Shown in pieces: positions 51,944 through 63,168 of a stretch of DNA of 64,000 nucleotides (position 1 is the stretch's first letter; each line of letters begins with the position of its first letter). The DNA is from Stratiolaelaps scimitus (lineage: Eukaryota > Arthropoda > Arachnida > Mesostigmata > Laelapidae). Made by a program: the position numbers and the translations under genes. The stretch covers positions 4,146,501-4,210,500 of the forward strand of contig JABWDB010000018.1 in the NCBI GenBank assembly GCA_019614645.1, given 5' to 3'. The notes under the pieces were generated by a model that saw only the letters and a program-made list of their open reading frames with translations, searched no databases and was not told where the DNA came from.

Positions 51944-52018
51944 AACAAAAAGTTTTAAAAAAAATTGAATTTTTTTTTAAATTAAAAAAAAATTTTCAAT
52001 TTTTTAAAAAAAAAAAAT
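51944..52018. repeat. A/T homopolymer foldback at LINE 3' end
   Basis: Alternating runs of A and T (AAAATTGAATTTTTTTTTAA and similar) form a self-complementary stretch. Read on the minus strand it lies just past the end of the R1/I-type LINE, where a poly-A tail would be expected. It may be an inverted or mispaired tail. Confidence 0.6.
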
Positions 52019-52299
52019 AGGTTTTCAGTTGGTCTGAAAGCCTCTACATAGCAGCCTCTCTTAAGCTTCCCTCCAAACCTCCCAGCCCTCTTTTAGTAGT
52101 ACTATGGGTGGGTAGGAGTGGAGGATGCCTACCGGATCAAACGGCCGAGGTGGCCAGTCGGGTTCGCCACCTCATCAGGCGAGCCTTTCCCATCAACCTC
52201 CGAATCGAACATAATTACGGCATTGTCCTTGGCTTGACTTTCTGTGGGGAGGTTGCTCACTGAGTCCTGTCTCTTCTCGCCTTTCTGCCTCGGCGGTTT

Positions 52300-53323
52300 C
52301 TACGATGAAGGGAAATCTTCGTAGGTGGTTTCAGGCAAGGCATCCCTTTTCTTCGAGCACCTCTTTAGCAGTCTCGACCCCGATTTCCCAGTCGCTGGTC
52401 GTTTCGCAGATGACATCGACGCAATCCTTCATGCTTGTGGGTGGCGGAGGGGGGCTTCTTCCCCGTGAATCACTGTTGCGCGGCAAACGGTGCGAGACTT
52501 TGTTCAACTAGAGTTCTTGTGGGCTTCTGTGTAGGACAGACGAGCAGCGTGTGGAACGCATCGCCCCCTGCACCTTCCGTGGAGTGAATGCAACTCCCCG
52601 ATTGGGGCACTACGTTGAAACCGTCCAGGCGAGGCCTGCAGGTCCATATGCCCAGTTACAACTTTGGTTATGAAGAAGTCCATGTAACCTCCTAGGCGGT
52701 CTATCTACTCGTCGATGTCCGGAATTAGACCTTAGCTCCGGGTTCAGACGTGCGCAATTCTGTCCATCCTTTGCCACGCTACCAGTAGTGTCTCCCGCCC
52801 TGCCTCTCTTGAATGTTCTGGTCCTTTGTTCCACAGTCTGCGCCTTTCGTCGTCGGGCAGGTCCCATGGGGGTACCAGCGAGGACCAAGGCCGCGGCTAC
52901 ACTGACTGTACGATACGCTTGGATGATCCTAAGCGCAGTTGTTCGCTGAGGCTTTCTGAGCAGCTTTCTGTTGAACGCTGTGGCCGTTACCGAGGATAAC
53001 CAAGCGGAGCATCCGAAGAGAGCTATGGATTCCGCGATGGACATCACGAGTCTCCTGCTAGCAGCTCGTTTGGGACAGAGCAGGTTTGGAAGAATCTTTG
53101 CGATGTCGTTCGCTACTTTTCTTGCCTTTGCCGTGACAATCTTGACCTGCACGCTACCCCAGAGTAATTTCGCCACCGTTGCCTGAACAGCTGATTGGGG
53201 ATCAGCATTTGGCCGTTGCAAGATTGAACACTTTCGGTTTTCACTTCCGTCGCTATGAGCATTCTTTGGCCTATTCACTTCGTCTTCCAAATGCCTCACG
53301 CGTATTCGCCAAATGGGCGACAT
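52300..53323 (-). pseudogene. LINE ORF2 C-terminal fragment
   Basis: A 237-codon frame (53323-52610) contains KARKVANDIAKILPNLLCP, then SRRLVMSIAESIALFGCSAW and ALRIIQAYRTVSVAAALVLAG. This is the signature of the post-RT region of R1/I-group LINEs, whose usual form is '..RLMPN.GGPR..RR.LL..V..S.LLYGAPVW .. R..RAYRTVS..A..VLAG..P'. After a frameshift the next family block follows as LIPDID (near 52730) and DFFITKVVTGH (the usual form is 'hGevdfyLTQ.LTGHG'). After another shift comes DAFHTLLVCP at about 52535-52565, corresponding to the family's 'HTLFeCP' part of the C-terminal CCHC-like motif. At least two frameshifts are needed. Confidence 0.85.
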
Positions 53324-53479
53324 AGTTCATAAGTTCACTGCCAAGTGGTTGTTTGTCCAACACAGTCATAAACTGATCTGAGGACATCCCAGCCGCTGGC
53401 ACCGAGCAGACACGACACCTCGACGTCACTCCTAGTTCATCGATCGGTTTCGTTTCGTTTTGTGCTATACATGCTGTGT

Positions 53480-54410
53480 GAAATTGTCATTTGCAACTCC
53501 GCCAGTTCAGCCTTATTGCGTCTAGCGGTTTGAAACATCGCGTGCAGCACTCCACCCTCTCCATTTCGAACGTTCTTCTCTTGTTTACCTTCTCCGCTTC
53601 AACCTCCATTAGCGAACGTTTCTTGTTTGTTGACGCTGTATAGTCGTCGGCACACTCGGACGACGAACGAGATTCGAACGAGATTCGAATTGTTTGAAGC
53701 CACTGTGAAACCCGCTGGGAGACTGCGCTAAACGGCGAATTAACGGCCGTGTCACTCGACTCCGTAGTACCAGCAAGGTTCGAGGAAGGAAATGAGAAAG
53801 CATGAGCGGGACTCTTAGGGAGACACGCCTGATTCAGCCAGCCGGCTTGCACTGGACTGATTCGCAGTTCACTAGCAAAGAAGCACTCTTTGTTCCGATT
53901 TGCCTCCCACATCGATGTACTGGGTCGGGATGAACCTGCGAATGCGCGCAAAGCGGGTCAGAGGCGACCTGAAATTACGACGAATTTCGGAAGCTCTACC
54001 GTCGCGGGACTGTAGTGAACTCGCTCGTGGAGTCTCCGGCGAAAATGATCCACCTGGGCGTAGTCGGCTCTCTCAGAGAGGCAGACAACTCATCCAGAAT
54101 TCTTAGCATCGTCGCATTCTCTATGTTTGCTGATGTAGCCTGAGTCCATTTTGCCTATACCCGCCACCTCAGCCCAGACAAACCCTTCCCCTTCGTTGTC
54201 TCGCTATGGCGATGGAAAGATCTGCAATGATGCAGGCGTCCGCAACCATGTCCTCAATCCAGCCTGTTTTCCTCCGAGCCAGTGGTTGGTTTGGCTCGCT
54301 TACCAAAGTCAGTTTGACTTCCTTCCTCTTTGCGATCTTCCCCACCGTAACTAGTGGGTTTCACCTACGACAGCAGTTCACCTGGATGATCTTCACGCTA
54401 AACAGTTTTA
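53480..54410 (-). pseudogene. LINE ORF2 APE-type endonuclease remnant
   Basis: Minus-strand segments in order: VKIIQVNCC near 54400 (the usual start is 'ILQ.N..'), LTLVSEPN (EP corresponds to the catalytic Glu block), ILDELSASLREPT at about 54105-54060, and WIIFAGDS at about 54055-54030, where the family has GDFN. FFASELRISPVQAGW at about 53890-53840 matches the family's 'S.IDvTFAS..l...v..W'. GDFN has become GDST, so a key catalytic residue is lost as well. Frameshifts separate the blocks. Confidence 0.75.
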
Positions 54411-54539
54411 GCTGGTTGGTCATCCGACCCGCCTGTCTTGGATTGAATCCTTCTGCGTTCTGCGAGTGCGTAGTGCCATCGACAGTTACGACGTTTCGTC
54501 GCTTCACTCTTTGCGCTTGACTTTAGTGCTGCTGATGCT

Positions 54540-55620
54540 GCTATTCGCTGTTCGGAATGGCAGTCGATGCTATCGAGGGTGCGGGCACTGTTTTCTTGAG
54601 ACTCGGGAGCTCACCGCACTGCAAGAACTCCGCAATCCGCGCTTGTACGGATCGGCTGATCGCACCGCCGTCGCCTCCCACCATCATATGTTCGCCGACG
54701 CGTTCGTGACTGCACCATCTCCTTGAACTTCGGGCAAGCCATAGAGTTGGCCACGTGACCCTCTTTTCCGCAAGCGTAGCACTTGACTTCAGCAGTGCAT
54801 TATTTGATAACATGGCTAATTTCGCCACACTTATGGCAGCGCCGGCGTTGCTTTCATATTTGCTCTCTCTAGCATACCATCGTACCAAGGCTAATCTCCT
54901 TCATGGCGATTAGAAATTCAGCTAGCGTACGAGGGAGTGTGACGAGGACATTGTTTCTGCAACACCCACGCTTTCTCTTCTGCTTTTGTCCTTCGCCGGG
55001 AGACTAAGGACCGAGGGAAACTCTTGTCCTTCTCCGAGCCCTGAGTTATCAGCACGACGCAGGTGGTACGTGTCCCAGCGATGCTTTTCTTGAACAGCGT
55101 TGTCCTTTTGAACGCTTCTTCCGGCCAATCCTTGGAGATCAACTCCAGCTGTTAGTCGGTCGTTCGTATCTGCTTCCTCTTCCAGTCGCTGTTTCTTAAC
55201 CTGTCTGTTGCGCTTGAGGCAGAGGACTTCGCCTGCCATAGGCTGTGTGCCTCGTTTGCCGTGCCAGACCGCAGTAGCAGCAGACTCTTGGTGAAGCCTC
55301 TCCACCCTACAGTTAAGAGTGTCATACTTGCTTAGGGGGTCTGTTTTCGGGCCTCTTGCAGGTCGTTGGTGAGCTCTCCAAATTGGGCCGCTGACCGGTC
55401 CATCTTTATCAACATTTTTCCGCCTTGAGCGAGGCGGCCTCTCTTTTCTTGTTCTGCAGGTAGCACCAGTGCACCACCACGTTGGGCCGCACGGCAGCGG
55501 GCCGGATGTCCAGATGCGTGGTCGTATGCTTGTCCATAAGGACCTTGGCCTTCCTGACCAAGGTCAGACGACGTCGAACCTCCATCGCCGCCCTGTCCTT
55601 GCTCGACGGGGACCTTCGCA
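54540..55620 (-). pseudogene. LINE ORF1 (Gag-like) remnant with CCHC knuckles
   Basis: The minus strand carries ISKDWPEEAFKRT (about 55140 on), then VTLPRTLAEFLIAMKEISLG (about 54945-54885). A first knuckle follows, CHKCGEISHVIK-stop-C (CX2CX4HX4C with a TAA in place of the third spacer residue), and then a second, CYACGKEGHVANSMAC (CX2CX4HX6C), both within 54733-54840. The hydrophobic block followed by CCHC knuckles is the usual C-terminal layout of R1/I-group ORF1 proteins, which bind the element's RNA. The stop between H and C and frameshifts upstream show decay. Confidence 0.8.
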
Positions 55621-56250
55621 CCTACTTCATCGGTTCAAACGGGTTTGATATGGTTGAGCTGAGTCGATAAAGTTGGATAAGCTACCTTGCCACTAAATCT
55701 CAGCTCCGTTCGACCAACCGTTCCCAAGACATGACGAGTCAGAACTTCACCTATATACCTGAAGGCGCGGCACAACTCACACCTTTGAATCCGCCAACCA
55801 GCTGTTTCGCCTCTGGAAGGAAACAGGCTGAAAGGAGCCGGGAACCACTGTGACTTGCAGAAACTAGAAGTTCTGCTATTGCCTTAGCTACTGGTCTTGA
55901 CTCTCTCTCCCCCGCCTAGTTCTTGTGAAACTTGACGATAAATGTCGTCTTTGACCTCTTTCCGGCCCCTACCCCGGGACACACCCCTACATGGGGGGGG
56001 CTCAAAGCAGTATACTGCGTGGACTCCCAGGTCTGTATCTTCGTTTCGGGCAGGCCTACAGGATCCGCAAGGGTAGCAAAATTATAGCCAGAAGAAGATG
56101 AGCAAGTCTCATCCTGGGAGCGACGCCTGTCCCCTGGTCGCGACCTAAGGACGGGGTAGCCGCAGCCCCCCTCTGCTGGCTGTCCCGCACAGACGCAGCG
56201 TCTCTAGCGTCGGTCAAGGTGCCGCTATAGATGTATACTGGTTTACAATA

Positions 56251-57090
56251 AATATCTATATATTGAGTAGGACACCTCATTAAATTGACTATCACACCCT
56301 TTGCCATGAAAAGACAGGCTAGTGGAATAACGTCTGGGAAGAACTCATATGAAAATTACGATGAAAGGATGATACTTCCCGTCCAAAGGCCTTGGACTCG
56401 GATGAGGAGGCGATGACGAGTCACTATGATTTGTTGTTCCTTTTTAACTAGTACAGAATTTTGCGTATGTGAAACAAAAATTCAGTTTCGCACACTTCAG
56501 GATGGAAAACATGGGGAACAATATCAATTATGTGCATTCGGATAATACTATAATCCCCATCGTACTCCTTTCTTTGGGTGGAACTAGGTTTCGTAATTTA
56601 AATGATATTCAAAGCTAGGCGTTCACTCTTTTGTCAAGTATGAAACACATTGGAGAACACATCTCAACTTCGTTCAAAATATACCACATTATTAATGCGA
56701 CGATTGTGCTTCAATTGCACACATTTGTTCGCTAGCGAGCCATTACTAAACGGCGCATAACGAAGATAATTTCAAAATATAATAAATACATACCCAATGA
56801 TTGGCCAGTTAGCACTGCAACATATACACAATTAGTAAATGTAGTTACAATTGCATTTCACGAATACTTCCCACGTTGCAGCCTTAAAACCCGACTTAAG
56901 CGACTCTGTAGCTCGAACGTTGCTTAAACTATCTAGCACTGGATGAAAGAGCCTTGAGCGCGAAAGAATTGAGGATCGGCAGAATTGGAACAGAACGCAA
57001 GCGAAGAAGATGATTCGAACAGCCACCACGTGTTCCATGTTGTTTGCCGAAAGTCTAAGATCGCAAATATTAGGAAACAAGGTGTAGAGA
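56251..57090. other. Non-coding stretch
   Basis: AT-rich sequence upstream of the LINE. No gene or repeat recognised. Confidence 0.5.
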
Positions 57091-57092
57091 GT

Positions 57093-57136
57093 TGACGCCG
57101 AGCCCGACCGGCTGACAGCGCAAGACTCGAGGCGCA
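57093..57136 (+). repeat. Shared short repeat, copy 1
   Basis: GAGCCCGACCGGCTGACAGC followed by GCAAGACTCGAGGCGCAAAA recurs with two to three changes at 58837-58880. The GAGCCCGAGCGGCTGA part resembles the D-arm (A box) of class II tRNAs, but no B box follows. Confidence 0.65.
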
Positions 57137-57371
57137 AAATATGCAAATACGAACACTCATAGGTGGAGACGGAACGCGATAGAATGCTTGAAAGAGTTTT
57201 GAAGATGGGACCAGACCACTCAGTTGGTGGAAAGCGGAGCAGATATCGTAATGTTCTATATTACAGCTCTAGAATGGGTCGAACTTGGTTGTAGTAATTA
57301 TAACGAAGAATAAAGTATTCGATCGATAAGTGAATGGAAAAATGCATGATGGGAGACAGTGACTTCGTGAG

Positions 57372-57656
57372 GTGACAGCTGTCGATGTAGCTAGCTCAGG
57401 GCAGGGTTGGCTCAAGCGGGCGTCAGCTGACGTGCTCATCGAGGTGTACGCCGTAAAACCAGAACAAAAGGACTCTAGAAATAGAATTCCAGCAATAATT
57501 GAATCGTTATTGTTAGAGATCAATTCAATCTTGGCGGCGACGGCTGCTGCCCCAGCGCTGCGAGCTCTTCTCGAAGAGCAGGGGGCTAACAGTGGACAAA
57601 GACAGATTCTGCTGCTTCCTCATTCGGATTCAGGATCGAATAACAAGAAAGATTAG
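57372..57656 (+). CDS. Possible 94-residue protein or exon, unrecognised
   Basis: An ATG-initiated frame encodes a plausible-looking helix-rich peptide. The middle, IPAIIESLLLEINSILAATA and ALRALLEEQG, is amphipathic and Leu/Ala-rich. The end, HSDSGSNNKKD, is polar. No signal peptide and no family is recognised. No competing good frame lies on the opposite strand over the whole length, but the length is within chance expectation. It might be a terminal exon. Weak support. Confidence 0.2.
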   Translation: MTAVDVASSGQGWLKRASADVLIEVYAVKPEQKDSRNRIPAIIESLLLEINSILAATAAAPALRALLEEQGANSGQRQILLLPHSDSGSNNKKD

Positions 57657-58836
57657 GTGGCTGTTAATTATTGGAACAGATCAAATCGAGTCAACATAGC
57701 GGCGCATAGTTCACATTTGATTATATGAATATGTATATATATAAACGTAATGACATATCGACAGACTCAGGACGATCTCCTGGGTCGAGTAACAATAAAG
57801 CCGACAGGAAGCCTCACCGTGAAATTTAGAAGGACTCTGCGGTACTCGATGAACACTACTAATCGTGTATACGACCCAATGTGATGGACATGGACGGACA
57901 TGAGGTTGAGCAATGACGACTTGTCATTCCAAACTGGTCAGTGACTTATCTCATTGTCATCCAACAAGCCTTGTTTACGTTGGAGCGGAATTAAAAGTTG
58001 TCTCGACGAGAGATTATCTGGGAAATACTACACGTTACGCATTTGATGTACGCATCTAGGAAATTCAACAGGACTTCTCGATGCATAACAAGTAAATGAA
58101 GTGCTACTTATCATTTCATATTATGTTAATACTAGAAGAGAAATGATCCTTAGCCATACTAAGTTTGCTTGGTATTTGAAAACGTTCTAAAATGTCCTCC
58201 AATTTCGTAAGAATGATCAGGATCTTTTAGGTTATACAGTTTTAGCTAAGCTGTCAATTAACAATTCCCCATCATATTCATTGGCCATTCATCTGCCATA
58301 TCTTGTTTTTCCGTCACAAAACAGGAACATATGCTGTTTCTTCTTCGAGGTCGATTCCCGTTTCGAGCAAGGACATGTACGACAACCAAATTCGTGAACC
58401 GGCACCTCGATCTAGCCATAAAACTGACCACTTTTATTTACTGGACTAGTCGGCGGTCTGTACACTCGAACCCACAGTCGTATTTGTGATTCCCACCGCT
58501 CATTATCGTGACCGACACGTACGAACGGTAGCAGTAGTTGTCCAGGCGAGGACTATTTAGATTATGGCCTGCACGATACAGCTATCATAGTATATATGAT
58601 AGGCATCGGTGTAGAGTTGGATCGATGCGGCCAGGCCCAATCGCGATACCTTTTTCGTGCCTTACCTTGAGCACCTGTATCTTGTGGCCCACCAGCTGCA
58701 TTCGCATTTTTCCCGCCACTGTGCTTGGCGGTTAATCATTTCAATGCGAGGTCTTTATCGGATGTAGATCCATACGAAATACCGCAGCTCGCGACATCGC
58801 GACAGCTCACTAGGCAACGATGATCAGGCGATGCTC
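57657..58836. other. Non-coding stretch
   Basis: AT-rich, with a short TA tract near 57732-57741. Nothing else seen. Confidence 0.5.
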
Positions 58837-58880
58837 GCTGAGCCCGAGCGGCTGACAACGCAAGACTCGAGGCGCAAAAC
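58837..58880 (+). repeat. Shared short repeat, copy 2
   Basis: GAGCCCGAGCGGCTGACAAC followed by GCAAGACTCGAGGCGCAAAA is the partner of 57093-57136. Similarity ends abruptly on both sides. Confidence 0.65.
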
Positions 58881-59680
58881 TCTATTTAACGAGATACTTT
58901 CTGCGTCATTAAACCCAATTATATCCAAGCCCAGCTCTCAACGCGCAGCACAACCTGCAATCCCTATAGGGTTATCGGATGTCATTGTCGGCCAGCGCCC
59001 ACCGACACAACAACGCGATCGTAGTCTTGCCACTGAGGGTGCTTTCGCTGACTGGCCCGCTCCGCACATGTTTCCGTTATCGTAGCATATAGGCAAGAGT
59101 GCAAGAAAATGCCGTGCCTCTGCTGTATGTTCCAGGTTGAAGGAGGATTTCGGCATTCGGCCTTATCTAATGGCACTCAGAACAGTATCGCAGTATCTCA
59201 TACGGGGTGGGAGTGGGGCTACCGAACAAGTCAGTGATACACCAGAGAGTACATGAGCTCTTGGTGTAGGACAAATTCTGTTTTTAGATAGGTACCTAAA
59301 TAGGAACTGGGTGTACTATCGAGACGCTATTTACCCATAACGACGCGTAGGTGTGAATTGATATGCATGTGGTGAACGTAGCATTTGTAGACGAGCTTAT
59401 ATGTTAATAAAATCGAACTAATTTGCTCGACATTGATCGTTGGATTGTCATTCTGTCATTGTTGCTTGCAGCCCGGGCGCCCAACAAGTGAGAGCCGAAT
59501 TCGAAAAATATTGGTCAACCCAAATGAAACAACTTTGATCGGGGGACGATCGTTGTTGTAGAGAAATAATAGGCCGTTTGGAGGTAGTTCGTACATCGAA
59601 ATACCTCTGATAACTTTTAAACAAAACATCAAAACAAAAAGTGAAATTTGACCAGCTTATTATTTTTTATTACTGAACCT
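58881..59680. other. Non-coding stretch
   Basis: No gene or notable repeat seen. Confidence 0.5.
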
Positions 59681-59727
59681 GCGCTGAGCTATATATAGCC
59701 TTTTGCCTATATATATAGCTCAGCGCT
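59681..59727. repeat. Short inverted repeat with TA-rich arms
   Basis: GCGCTGAGCTATATATAG is mirrored by TATATATATAGCTCAGCGC around the loop CCTTTTGCC. A strong hairpin of unknown role. Confidence 0.75.
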
Positions 59728-59814
59728 GGCTCAGTTTCCTAGAACAGACATGAACCTAGAAGCTGAAACATTGTTTCGCCATCGCCATCGCCTTCCTCGG
59801 GACATTGTCGTCCT

Positions 59815-59836
59815 CACCCCCACCCCCCCCACCCCC
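59815..59836. repeat. C-rich tract
   Basis: Runs of C separated by single A residues (CACCCCCACC-type). On the minus strand this is a G-rich tract with four G runs that could form a quadruplex. Confidence 0.7.
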
Positions 59837-62074
59837 ATAATCCCTAGAAATTCCGACCTACTGTATGTTTGAATAAAGTTTACTGATTTGTTTTGTTTCA
59901 TGATGAAAATCAGTGTTCCGCGATCAAATTCTTGTTTCTTGAAGGAACAAGCCCGAATATGCTTCATCGAAGATGGGTAAATATTATATGTTAGACAGGG
60001 AGGCGTTCGCCAGGCAAAACGTTTACCACTGGTGCCATCGATTCAGGGGTAGTGAGTGGACCGTTGGAGAACACGGGCGAGGCGACTTCAATTGAGGAGA
60101 TGACACAAGCAAACGAGTTGGACCAGAATCTTCTTATCGGTATAGGTTATTCGAAAGTTCCGTGCACCATATTCTATAAAGCCACATAACGAAAAAATTT
60201 TAAATCGCCATTTAAAATCGCCAAGTTCGTGCAAAATGGGTCCCTCAAAATTGAGTCTGGCGCAGATCAAAAACACGTGTGGCATATTCTCGATGCAACC
60301 TGCACGGATATAGCGATAAAAAAGGGATCGGCTAGCGCACACCGTTGTGGTCGACAAGCTCGTGGGTGCGTTTCTACCGACTTGGTTTGACGAAAGGTCC
60401 TCTTCACGTTGTTATCAACTTTTTTTTTTCTATATACGAAATAGCTACAAACGATCTAATCAACGATCGACAGTATGGTACGATCACATTCGCGATCATT
60501 TTCCTCTAGCATTTATAATAATAACAAGCTCCGGCAAAAACTCTTCTAGTTATACAAATGCTGCGGAGCGTCCTGTAAAAGCGACTCCTCCTTTTGATTC
60601 ACACATCGTTCTGATTTGTCATATTTGATTAGCTCTTCCTAAATACATGTAGAGCTCTTCGAGTTGTCAGTGTACTTCGGCTGCGGACTCGAGACCAAAA
60701 TCTGTCTCTTGTGTCCCTTTGTTTTTACCGAAACGGCAGAACGAGCAAATTAACCCACTAAATAGCCACGGGGACTCTTAATTAGTAAGATGATGAAAGA
60801 AGTAAACACTCGAACATCGAGCTGACCGGCGCTCGCTTGCCCTGTACAATACACGTCGCGGCCGTCGATGGCCGCTTCTGCTATGGTAACGTGATAAGAA
60901 AGACAATTTGCTTTGAACTACAAGTTCAGAGACAGCTCCACCATGGATGTAGGTGAAGATTCACCATAGCACCGAGTGAAGTGACAATTGGTACAGGACT
61001 TGGAGATTTTTGTGTGTGGCGTCATCCGATCGCCGCGTGCTCAGCGTGCAAGATTCGCAGGAAAATGAGAAAATGTCTCGAAAAAATTAGTGTATAAATC
61101 TCCCAAGTGAATCCGCAAGCTTCGCGTCGGCTCTTTGCCTCTCTGGGCATATATTTTGGGCGTATCTCTAGCTCATTGGTTTTACTTTCCCAGTAATCGG
61201 CTGCTACTCACGACGGTACATGGATGCAGGGCCAAAAAGCTGATTTTTGTACGAGATCTTGCGTATAATTTTAGGCTTATAATTTTAGTCTAAAACTCGA
61301 TGTAAACCTTGATGCTTATCATTGTGATAACACTCGCCTCTGTGTGACGAGAGTTCTGTCATCTTCGCGGAGGGGAGGAGAGGGTCTCTGCCCACGCAGC
61401 TTGCATTTCGGATTGGGTCATTTTTGTATCTTGGCTCGAGTGCGTGCTGTCTGAGAATCGTGGAGCAGGCTGTTTTTACCGGAATCGGTTCAATAGGCCT
61501 ACTCAAGTGTAATTAAAAATGCCTATTACTCTCATTGGCTGAAGGTCAAAGCGAGTTAAAGCCGTATCTGAAAGAGATTCGATTGTCGAAAGCATGTATG
61601 AGAAATGTATGCTATGGCCTTTACTCCGCGGGGAACATCACCTCGACCTAATGCAGATTTGGTTAGCTTTTATAAAGCTAAAATTATTATCTTGTCGCGG
61701 TTGATTTGGAGTGTTTTGAAGTTTATGGGATAAGCACAATGAGTAGACTAGACGGGGAAGCTGTGGATAGCCATGTCGCAATTTTCTTAGGGCAAATCAT
61801 AGCCTTAGAGACTATTGAGCAGCCGATGTAAACAACAATACTAACACTAGCACACGACCGTGCCTAGGTGATAGTGACACAAAGCGACAGCTAGCTACAG
61901 AAAGTACTATAGGGAGGAGGCCCTAGCCAAACTAGTTAGTTCTCTTCCAGCTGTCTAGGCGTGAAGACAAGTGTGTTGACAAACCTGTAGTCTGTAACCT
62001 TTTTTATGCGTTGTAGGTAAAATACAATAGTACCTTCCTAGTGATCGATTCACAGTGGAGCGAACCTCGAGTGT

Positions 62075-62105
<31 letters not shown>

Positions 62106-63168
62106 CATCATTATATACCTCGTACAACTCACAGCCACGACTTGTTTTCCCACCTTTTTCGATTTCGGCTGTGAATAGTCATCGACTCCGCCTGCGAGGT
62201 GTTCTGGTAAAAGCAAACTGGAGGGTAGTTGTTATGCCCTTGAATACTACGATGCACTCTGGTGCATTCATCTGTCGGGCTTTGTTTGCTATGCACATAC
62301 CGAACAGCGGGAATACATTCTGCTTGCTTGTTTGCTTCTGGTGTCACCCTTTCAGTTGTTAACTACATCGTCTCCATGTTGTGGCCAGCGTGCTCAGCGA
62401 GCCGACAGCGACCCTATTTTTCTTCACCTCTTGCACAACACAGCCGTCACTATGCCCCGAAAGGAGTTCCTCCTCTCAGGAGTTAACTCCGTGGCGCGGT
62501 CGCTTGCTAGCTGACAAAACAAGCCATCTGCTCCTTTTCTACTCGCAATACTTTGCGTTTTTTCTTAGCACACGTCCCTCTCTCTCTCGTCGGGGCGTCA
62601 TCCTGTTTCCCTTCCGTCTAACCTAGATAGGTGTTCGTCATACGCGTTCCTAACTAAACTCAGTCTGAAAGGACTTCCCCTCAAGCATTGTGCTACTTTG
62701 CCCATCTACGCAAAAGGTCGTTTACAGGTCGTAAGCAGCTCCTCAACTAACGCCTTTGGCGATTCCTACCTGCGAAGGTTCTCCTGGATGGGCCAGCAAG
62801 GTAAATCGGCATAGTGCATAATGCCGCACCTGTTCAACCAGTCGGCCCTCGCTGAATTCCTGCTGCCCCCAGAGATCCAAGGGCTATTATAGACACCAGA
62901 CAAAAGAGCTTCGACTAATCTCTCGTACAGTGTATAGCCTCTTCAGAGGAGCATGCTTGCAAGGCATTTGTTTCATAGACTGCCTCTAATAACGGTTACC
63001 GTTAGATTTGTGGTTTTATTAATGAGAACATCGTTCAGCTTGGCATGGCACGAAATGTGAATGTGTATTGAGGACGCGTTATATACGACTCTAATTCTAA
63101 CGTTGAGTGACGTCGTTATCGTCGATAATGTTGATTGTCTTGGCCACTTCTCCAATTATCTGCTATGC
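59837..63168. other. Non-coding stretch
   Basis: It holds poly-T near 60420-60429 and a (TA)n tract at about 62075-62102. Frames are short and without domains. A GGTGCATTCATCTGTCG at about 62263 faintly recalls family B but the match does not extend. Confidence 0.45.
62075..62102. repeat. (TA)n microsatellite
   Basis: Uninterrupted TA tract. Confidence 0.85.

Larger units (their letters stand above)
52020..56250 (-). mobile_element. Decayed R1/I-group non-LTR retrotransposon, two ORFs, RT core missing
   Basis: On the minus strand the order is: a GC-rich 5' part (about 56250-55650), ORF1 with zinc knuckles (about 55620-54540), the ORF2 endonuclease (about 54410-53780), then directly the ORF2 C-terminal part (about 53150-52300), ending at the A/T-rich tail near 52020. 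The several hundred residues of RT fingers and palm expected between endonuclease and C-terminus are absent; only about 0.6 kb separates them. Frames shift repeatedly and stops interrupt each part, so the copy is dead. The outer borders are estimates; no target duplication was found. Confidence 0.85.

Noticed and set aside
62262..62280. GGTGCATTCATCTGTCG resembling family B
   Set aside because: The match does not extend to the rest of the family sequence.
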